DNA of 64,000 nt. It comes from Novosphingobium ovatum (GTDB lineage Bacteria > Pseudomonadota > Alphaproteobacteria > Sphingomonadales > Sphingomonadaceae). Location: assembly GCF_009909235.1 (NCBI RefSeq), contig NZ_JAAAPO010000002.1, positions 496,001 through 560,000 of the forward strand, given 5' to 3'. The notes under the pieces are model-generated. The model was not told the DNA's origin. It saw only the letters and a list, made by a program, of their open reading frames with translations, and ran no database searches. Positions 58,928-64,000 of the stretch are shown here, piece by piece. Positions within the stretch are counted from its first letter, which is position 1, and every line of letters begins with the position of its first letter. A program made the translations under genes and the position numbers.

Positions 58928-60124
58928 ATGCCTTTGACCAATCTCCAGATCAAAAACGCCCCCAAGGGAATGCACTCGGATGGAAATGGCCTCTACCTCG
59001 CCGTCACCGGCAAGGGGGCCAAGAGCTGGATCTTCCGCTATCAGCTCGGCGGCAAGCGCCGCGAAATGGGCTTGGGGCCGGTGATGGCCCTGCCTGGGCC
59101 TGAAGCCCGCGCCATGGTCGCGCAACTCAAGCTGAAGGTTGCCAATGGGATCGACCCCCTGGCCGAGCGCGAGGCCGAAAAGCTGGCTGCAGAGGCAGCG
59201 GCACGCGCGGCGCGGCTCGAGCAGGAGCGCAAGCAGCAGACCTTCCAGAAGGTGGCCGAGGCCTATATCGCGACCCATGAAGCTGGCTGGAGCAACGCCA
59301 AGCATATCCAGCAGTGGACCAACACGCTCAAGACCTACGTCTATCCCAAGATCGGCAGCAAGACGGTCGACGCCATCACCACCGCCGATGTCGTGGCGAT
59401 CCTGAAGCCCATCTGGGCCAAGAAGCCTGAGACAGCCAGCCGCGTGCGCATGCGCATCGAGGCGGTGCTGAACAGCGCTAAGGCTCTCGGCTGGCGTGAG
59501 GGTGAAAACCCGGCGGTGTGGAAGGGTGGGCTTGATGCGGTCCTGCCGCGCCGTGGCAAGGTCAAAACGGTGCGCCATCACCCGGCGATGCCCCATGCCT
59601 CGGCGCCTGCCTTCATGGCCGCTCTGAAGGCGCGCGAGGGTATGGGCGCGCGGGCGCTCGAGTTCACTATCCTGACGGCGGCGCGCTCAGGTGAGGTGCG
59701 CGGCGCGCGTTGGGATGAAATCGACCTAGAGAAGGCCCTCTGGGTCATCCCCGCCACGCGCATGAAGGCCAAGCGCGAACACCGCGTGGCGCTCTCGAGC
59801 GCGGCTCTGGCCCTGCTCAGGGCGATGCCGCGTTTTGCCAATTCGTTGCTGATTTTCCCCGGCAGCAAGGGACAGGCCCTGTCCGATATGTCGCTGTCGG
59901 CGGTGCTGAAGCGGATGGATCTGGGGCACTTCACCGTCCACGGCTTCCGCTCCACCTTCCGCGACTGGGCGGCAGAGCAAGGCTTTGCTTTCGACGCCAT
60001 CGAAGCGGCACTGGCCCACAAGATCGGCAACAAGGTGGTGATGGCATATCTGCGCACTGATCACCTCGAGGTGCGGCGTGACATCATGGAGAAGTGGGCT
60101 GTATATCTGGCAAGCGTAAACTAG
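58928..60124 (+). CDS. Tyrosine-type site-specific integrase
   Basis: 398 aa, P4-type integrase. The N-terminal DUF4102 arm-binding domain (1-90, with GLYLAVTGKGAKSWIFRYQL) is followed by a core-binding SAM-like domain and a catalytic domain. Active-site residues: Arg253 (AARSGEVRG), His338 and Arg341 (HGFRS), His364 (LAHKIG) and nucleophile Tyr374 (VMAYLR). ATG at 58928 with GGGAAG upstream. Placement and orientation, reading away from tRNA-Ser, are typical for an integrase that uses the tRNA 3' end. Confidence 0.95.
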   Translation: MPLTNLQIKNAPKGMHSDGNGLYLAVTGKGAKSWIFRYQLGGKRREMGLGPVMALPGPEARAMVAQLKLKVANGIDPLAEREAEKLAAEAAARAARLEQERKQQTFQKVAEAYIATHEAGWSNAKHIQQWTNTLKTYVYPKIGSKTVDAITTADVVAILKPIWAKKPETASRVRMRIEAVLNSAKALGWREGENPAVWKGGLDAVLPRRGKVKTVRHHPAMPHASAPAFMAALKAREGMGARALEFTILTAARSGEVRGARWDEIDLEKALWVIPATRMKAKREHRVALSSAALALLRAMPRFANSLLIFPGSKGQALSDMSLSAVLKRMDLGHFTVHGFRSTFRDWAAEQGFAFDAIEAALAHKIGNKVVMAYLRTDHLEVRRDIMEKWAVYLASVN

Positions 60125-60240
60125 GGTTACACTTTGAAAATTTCCCGCAAATTTTTCGATGGTGCGCAAATGTTAAAGTAGATTCGAACGCAATGACCAA
60201 TCATTTGGTGAGTCCGCTGACGCTTATGTGGACCCACCAA

Positions 60241-60429
60241 ATGAACAAAATCGCTGTTTCCGTTTCAGAAGCCGCTGCGATGCTCTCGCTCGGTCGCTCG
60301 TCAATCTACGAACTCATGGATGCCTGCGAACTGGAGAAGATCAAGTTCGGCCGCCGCACGTTGATCACCGTTGAAAGCATCAACAACGCTGTCGCCAAGC
60401 GCCTTGTCAACGGGAGGGCAGCAGCATGA
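60241..60429 (+). CDS. Small helix-turn-helix (excisionase-like) protein
   Basis: 62 aa. HTH_17/AlpA-like fold: VSVSEAAAMLSLGRSSIYEL followed by LEKIKFGRRTLITVESINNA. Proteins of this type act as excisionases or activators of element genes. In-frame ATGs also exist at 60193 and 60226; 60241 starts the domain. Its stop overlaps the primase ATG by 4 bases (ATGA). The 116 bases before it are AT-rich and probably hold the element's promoter. Confidence 0.78.
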   Translation: MNKIAVSVSEAAAMLSLGRSSIYELMDACELEKIKFGRRTLITVESINNAVAKRLVNGRAAA

Positions 60430-61454
60430 TCACTGCCCAGAAGGTCGCACATGCGCTCGATGCCAACTACAAGAAGTCCGGCGACGGCTTCGTATGCAAG
60501 TGCCCCGCCCACGACGACAATACTGCCTCACTGAAGGTGACGGACGGCAAGGATGGCAAGATCCTTGTCCACTGCCACGCCGGGTGCGACAGCGGCGACG
60601 TCATCGGTGAGCTGAAGAACCGGGGGCTGTGGCTCTATCCCGACGAGAAGCGCCGCCCTTCATCGATGGGTGGCACTGCCGTGGAAGCCAACGATAACCG
60701 CAGGGCCAAGCCCAAGCCCAAGCTGGTCGCGAAGTATGACTACTTGGACCACGTCACTGGCGACCTGATGATGCAGGTCGTGCGCCTCGAACCCAAGGGG
60801 TTCTTCCAGCGCCGCCCCGACCTCACCCGCCCCGGTGAGTGGCTGAACAAGGTCGATGCCGAACATCGCACCCTTTACAACGCCGCCAGCGTGGCTGGTG
60901 CCGAGGGCGCGGTCCTGATCGTCGAGGGTGAGAAGGACGTGGACAATCTCGCCGAAATCGGCGTTGTAGCGACCTGCAACCCCGGTGGCGCAGGCAAGTG
61001 GCAGGACAACTACAACGAAATCCTGCTCGACAAGGACGTCGTGCTGGTGCCCGACAACGCCGCGCCGGGCGCGAAACACGCTGACATGGTGGGTGCCGCG
61101 CTGCAGGGCATTGCCAAGCGCGTCCGCATCCTGCACCTGCCCGGCCTGCCCGAAAAGGGCGACATCAGCGACTGGCTCGCGGTCGAGGGCAACGACAAGG
61201 CCGCCTTACGCGAGCTGATCAATGAGGCGCCCTTGTGGCCCCCGCCGGTCGCCCCGGCCAAGTCCGTTGACGTCGAGGCCATCATCAACCGTCAGGAAGT
61301 CGCCACCGAGAGCGATTTCCCCTTCCTCTGCCTCGGCTACAACAAGGGCAGCTACTTCTACCTGCCCAAGGGCACCCAGCAGATTGTAGAGCTGACCGGG
61401 CATGGCCACACCAAGGGCAACCTGCTGACGCTGGCCCCGCTCTACTTTTGGTAG
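60426..61454 (+). CDS. Primase part of an amber-interrupted primase-helicase
   Basis: 342 aa up to TAG. N-terminal zinc motif with CKCPAHDD (Cys24, Cys26, His29) and HCHAGC (Cys50, His51, Cys54), like CHC2-type primases. A Toprim domain follows: LIVEGEKDVDNLA (Glu167) and LVPDNAAPGAKHAD (Asp210). The chain then runs into the start of a DUF927/helicase region (LCLGYNKGSYFYLPKGTQQI) and stops in LYFW-TAG. The reading frame goes on without shift into the helicase half (61455-62921). As it stands the product could act as primase only. Confidence 0.8.
   Translation: MITAQKVAHALDANYKKSGDGFVCKCPAHDDNTASLKVTDGKDGKILVHCHAGCDSGDVIGELKNRGLWLYPDEKRRPSSMGGTAVEANDNRRAKPKPKLVAKYDYLDHVTGDLMMQVVRLEPKGFFQRRPDLTRPGEWLNKVDAEHRTLYNAASVAGAEGAVLIVEGEKDVDNLAEIGVVATCNPGGAGKWQDNYNEILLDKDVVLVPDNAAPGAKHADMVGAALQGIAKRVRILHLPGLPEKGDISDWLAVEGNDKAALRELINEAPLWPPPVAPAKSVDVEAIINRQEVATESDFPFLCLGYNKGSYFYLPKGTQQIVELTGHGHTKGNLLTLAPLYFW
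61452..61454 (+). other. In-frame amber codon in the primase-helicase frame
   Basis: TAG at codon 343 of an otherwise open 831-codon frame (60426-62921). In related proteins this place commonly reads Trp-Glu, so a GAG-to-TAG change is the simplest explanation. No Shine-Dalgarno sequence lies before the next ATG (61509), so efficient re-initiation is not expected. Confidence 0.8.
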
Positions 61455-61508
61455 GCCAATTTCAACAACCGCAACGACAAGATCGACGTCGATGCAGCCG
61501 CCGACGCC

Positions 61509-62921
61509 ATGATGCGCGCCTGCGAACGCAAGGGCATCTTCTCGATGGATATGCTGCGTGGCCGTGGCGCGTGGTGGGATGATGGCCGCATCGTCGTCCA
61601 CTGCGGCGACATGTTCTATGTGGACAAGGTGCCGCATGCCCCCAGCGCGATCCGCTCGCGCTACGTCTACGAGATGGGCCAGCCCATGCGCGCCGCCATC
61701 GACAAGCCGCTCACGGTGAACGAGGCCAAGCTCTACCTCGACCACATTCAGCGCATGCCCTTCTCCCACGATCTGGACGCGGTGATGATGGCTGGCTGGA
61801 CCGTCTGCGCCCACATCGGCGGCGTCCTCAACTGGCGCCCGCATGTCTGGCTGGTCGGCGCCAAGGGCACCGGCAAGTCCTATGTCATGGACCGCGTCGT
61901 GAAGCCCCTGTTCGGGCCTGACCGCTGCCTCGCCGTCGCATCCTCGACCACCGAGGCTGGCCTGCGCCAGTCGCTCGGCTCTGACGCCGTGCCCGTTCTC
62001 TTCGACGAGGCCGAGGGGCAGGACCAGACCGCCGTCGCGCGCATCCAGCGCATCCTCGAGACGGTGCGCCAGTCCTCGAGCGAAACCGGCGCCAAGATCG
62101 CTAAGGGCACCACCACCGGGGCGGCCCTGTCGTTCCAGATCCGCTCCTGCTTTATGTTCGCCTCGATCAATGCCAGCATCGTGCAGCAGTCCTACCGCTC
62201 GCGCATCACGGTGGTCGAATTGAAGGCCGACCGGCAGCGCTACAACCTCGAGCAGCTCAACCGCTTCGGCCAGTTCCTCACTGGCGACGAGTACGCCCAG
62301 CGCTATCAGGCACGGGCCATCGCCCTCGCCCCGGTGATCCGCCACAACGCCGAGATCTTCTCGATGGTGGCCGCTGCCAAGCTGGGCGAGCAGCGCGCGG
62401 GCGACCAGTACGGTGCCCTGCTGGCTGGCGCCTACAGCCTCTCCAGCGACAGCAAGGTCACGGTCGAGCAGGCCGAGGCATGGCTGGCCCAGTTCGATCT
62501 CGCCGAGGACAAGGCCGAGGTCGAGAGCATGTCGGACGAGCAGGCCTGCCTCCAGCATATCCTGCAGCAGGTGGTGAAGGGTGTGGACATGTCCTTGGGC
62601 AAGCGCGACCTGACAGTGGGCGAGCTGATCGACTATGCCTATGAGCAACTGCATGGCGAAGGCGAGATGTCGAACGCCTATTGCGCAAAGCGTGCACTCG
62701 GGCGCGTCGGCCTCAAGCTGGACAGCACCGGGGAAGGCCTGTTCATCGCCAACAGCTCGGACGGCCTCAAGCGCTTGATGGCCAACACGCCATGGTCCAC
62801 CAACTGGAACAAGGTGTTGAAACGCCTGCCAGGGGCGAAGGCTGCGGACGTGACCTACTTTGGCTTCTCCGGTAGCGAGAGCCGTGCGACGTGGGTCGGA
62901 TTGCCCAAGCGTGGCCGGTGA
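61509..62921 (+). pseudogene. Helicase/ATPase part of the amber-interrupted primase-helicase
   Basis: 470 aa from the first ATG after the amber codon; the true open part begins at 61455. Opening segment RGRGAWWDDGRIVVHCGD is typical of the DUF927-type helicase region. Walker A is GAKGTGKS (117-124), Walker B VLFDEAE (163-169), and a sensor-like stretch is FMFASINASIVQQSYRSRI. The codon use is even with the first half, and there is no other stop or shift, so the interruption looks recent. Without read-through or suppression the helicase would not be made from a native start. Confidence 0.7.
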
Positions 62922-62957
62922 CAGGGCGTTAGAAAGTGAGAGATCGGGCCTCAGAGC

Positions 62958-63206
62958 GTAAGTTCTGGGGCCTTTTCCTGCAAAGTGTAAGGGGCAAGCA
63001 ATTGATTGTCATGCCTTCTTACATTTCTTACGCTTACGGCCGGCTTTTTTACAGCCCCTATATAACATACAGGAATAAACCATAAGAGACGCTCCCTGTA
63101 TGCATGTATTGTATTTCCGTAAGTGTAAGTGAAAGTGTAAGAAATGCCCGATTTTTGCGAATTTTAGGCACTTACGGTTCACTTACGGCCTGCAAAACCG
63201 TAAGTG
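62958..63206. repeat. Iteron-like repeat cluster (CCGTAAGTG)
   Basis: CCGTAAGTG occurs exactly at 63117-63125 and 63198-63206, and inverted (CACTTACGG) at 63169-63177 and 63180-63188; a one-mismatch inverted copy is at 63031-63039. The shorter core GTAAG/CTTAC occurs eleven times from 62958 to 63204, and AAAGTGTAAG twice (62982-62991, 63132-63141). The gap 62922-63424 has no convincing gene and is more AT-rich than the flanks. Position just after the primase-helicase suggests a replication origin or a regulator-binding array. Confidence 0.6.
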
Positions 63207-63424
63207 TAAACCTAGTTGCCGCATCTGAATTTGCCATTTTTAGACTCATAGAGCGCTGCTGCGCGTCTCAGGCTGCCCCGGTGACCCAAGTCCCCAATGC
63301 GAGTCTTAAACGGGCTCAGAATCGAATTTCCGGCATTCCAAAGGGTGGGTCCTTTCCATGGGGTACCCCATCACGGGTAACGCGCTACCGCGACGTCGCT
63401 CTAGCGGCAGAATGTGAACTTGGT

Positions 63425-64000
63425 TTACGCTAGGGGCTCACTCCTCAGGGTTTCGTACAATTGCCCAGGTCCCAGCAAGATGTCCTTCAGCCCTTCCCGC
63501 ACTGCCGGACTGTTCAGCGCCTGCGTGCTCATTGTCTCATGGGCTGTCAGCGCGTCCATGATGGCGTTCATGATCTCGTTGGCCAGGGCAGGCGATGCAG
63601 CGAACTGCGACTTCGAATTGTTCTGGGCTTGCACCCGTAGCAGCTCTGACTCCAGGAGTTTGCCTTTGATGACGTTGTTTACATAGATCAGTTGGTCGTC
63701 GTCGGTCAGGTCGCCCTCGAAAAGGTCGTTCACCTTGGCGATGATCTCGGCCAGTAGGGCTTTCTGTTTGTCTTGCACCGCACCAGAGCCTGCCCCGCTG
63801 ATGGGCGCCAGTGGCGTTTTCTCACCGCCTGCCACGCTGATGCTGCGCTTGCCCAGGTCTTTCAGCGTATGGTGCGTCAGGCGCACGCCAGAAAGGTCCA
63901 CGCCGTCGCGCTCACGGCCAAACTCCAGCAACGGGATCAGACGCTTGTAGAACAGGAAGCGCTTCTCGATATCGGTGCTGGCATAGTCGAAGATCTGGGA
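63425..64000 (-). CDS. hsdR: Type I restriction endonuclease R subunit, C-terminal part
   Basis: 192 codons, cut by the window edge; the frame is open to 64000. The segment KRFLFYKRLIPLLEFGRERD followed by VDLSGVRLTHHTLKDLG is the conserved C-terminal region of HsdR motor subunits. The last part is helical and acidic, the assembly domain. HsdR cuts unmodified DNA after ATP-driven translocation, with HsdM and HsdS. Those partners would lie upstream, beyond the right edge. Convergent to the primase-helicase. Confidence 0.8.
   Translation of the reverse strand, partial: SQIFDYASTDIEKRFLFYKRLIPLLEFGRERDGVDLSGVRLTHHTLKDLGKRSISVAGGEKTPLAPISGAGSGAVQDKQKALLAEIIAKVNDLFEGDLTDDDQLIYVNNVIKGKLLESELLRVQAQNNSKSQFAASPALANEIMNAIMDALTAHETMSTQALNSPAVREGLKDILLGPGQLYETLRSEPLA

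Larger units (their letters stand above)
58776..64000. mobile_element. Integrative element at tRNA-Ser (left part; right end outside the window)
   Basis: Gene order: tRNA 3' end, tyrosine integrase, HTH/excisionase-like protein, primase-helicase, iteron-like repeats, type I restriction gene. This is the layout of tRNA-integrated satellites and integrative plasmids. The right attachment site, a copy of the tRNA 3' end, should lie beyond 64000. No capsid, conjugation or transposase genes are seen. Confidence 0.75.

Noticed and set aside
62958..63206. CRISPR array
   Set aside because: Repeat units are 9 bases in both orientations with irregular spacing; CRISPR repeats are longer, direct and evenly spaced.
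63104..63433. 109-codon plus-strand open frame in the iteron region
   Set aside because: Its first part is only the translated repeat and no ribosome-binding site or domain is present.

Overview
The window is GC-rich DNA, dense with genes, and reads as an alphaproteobacterial chromosome, most likely from Sphingomonadales (Novosphingobium-like). The evidence is the dusB-ntrBC-ntrYX-hfq-hflX-mazG block, a fused ispDF, an E1-beta subunit of pyruvate dehydrogenase carrying its own lipoyl domain, a cyoABCD-surf1-regBA operon, and an Hfq made of two Sm domains in one chain (reported for the sphingomonad relative Zymomonas). The genus is inferred from gene order and protein style only.

Layout. 1-6.7 kb is accessory metabolism: an NAD-type SDR, an exported SUMF1-fold protein overlapping a two-subunit molybdenum hydroxylase (IorBA type), a TetR regulator and two convergent NTF2/SnoaL-fold paralogues. 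6.9-8.4 kb is a phosphohexomutase followed by a nested palindromic intergenic element. 8.7-15.4 kb is one tightly packed operon on the minus strand, cyoABCD-surf1-regB-regA: a quinol oxidase, an assembly factor and a RegB/RegA redox-sensing pair, with a candidate FNR/FixK box upstream. An MFS transporter, a KdpDE-like two-component pair without a pump and an orphan Flp pilin follow. 20.4-23.6 kb holds a small phospholipase A2-like protein whose start codon overlaps that of a divergent membrane hydrolase-like gene, which is itself coupled to a cytochrome P450; a PilZ protein faces them.

23.8-49.9 kb is mostly core genome: ftsB, pdhA, pdhB, a degenerate squalene/phytoene synthase-like protein, an EF-hand protein, trmFO, a methyltransferase, a DUF952 protein, gyrA, an exported helical-repeat protein, carbonic anhydrase, lipA, a Coq10/RatA protein, pncC, ispDF, then dusB-ntrB-ntrC-ntrY-ntrX-hfq-hflX and mazG. 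50.0-58.5 kb is a minus-strand housekeeping and cell-wall operon: an MBL-fold hydrolase, tatD, metG, holB, tmk, a DD-carboxypeptidase, a SPOR/RlpA-like protein and a lytic transglycosylase.

58.7 kb to the right edge is an integrated element at the 3' end of tRNA-Ser(UGA): tyrosine integrase, small HTH/excisionase-like protein, a primase-helicase split by an in-frame amber codon, a cluster of CCGTAAGTG iteron-like repeats, and the 3' end of a type I restriction hsdR gene that runs off the window. Integrase, primase-helicase and iterons together suggest a satellite-like or plasmid-like element carrying a restriction system.
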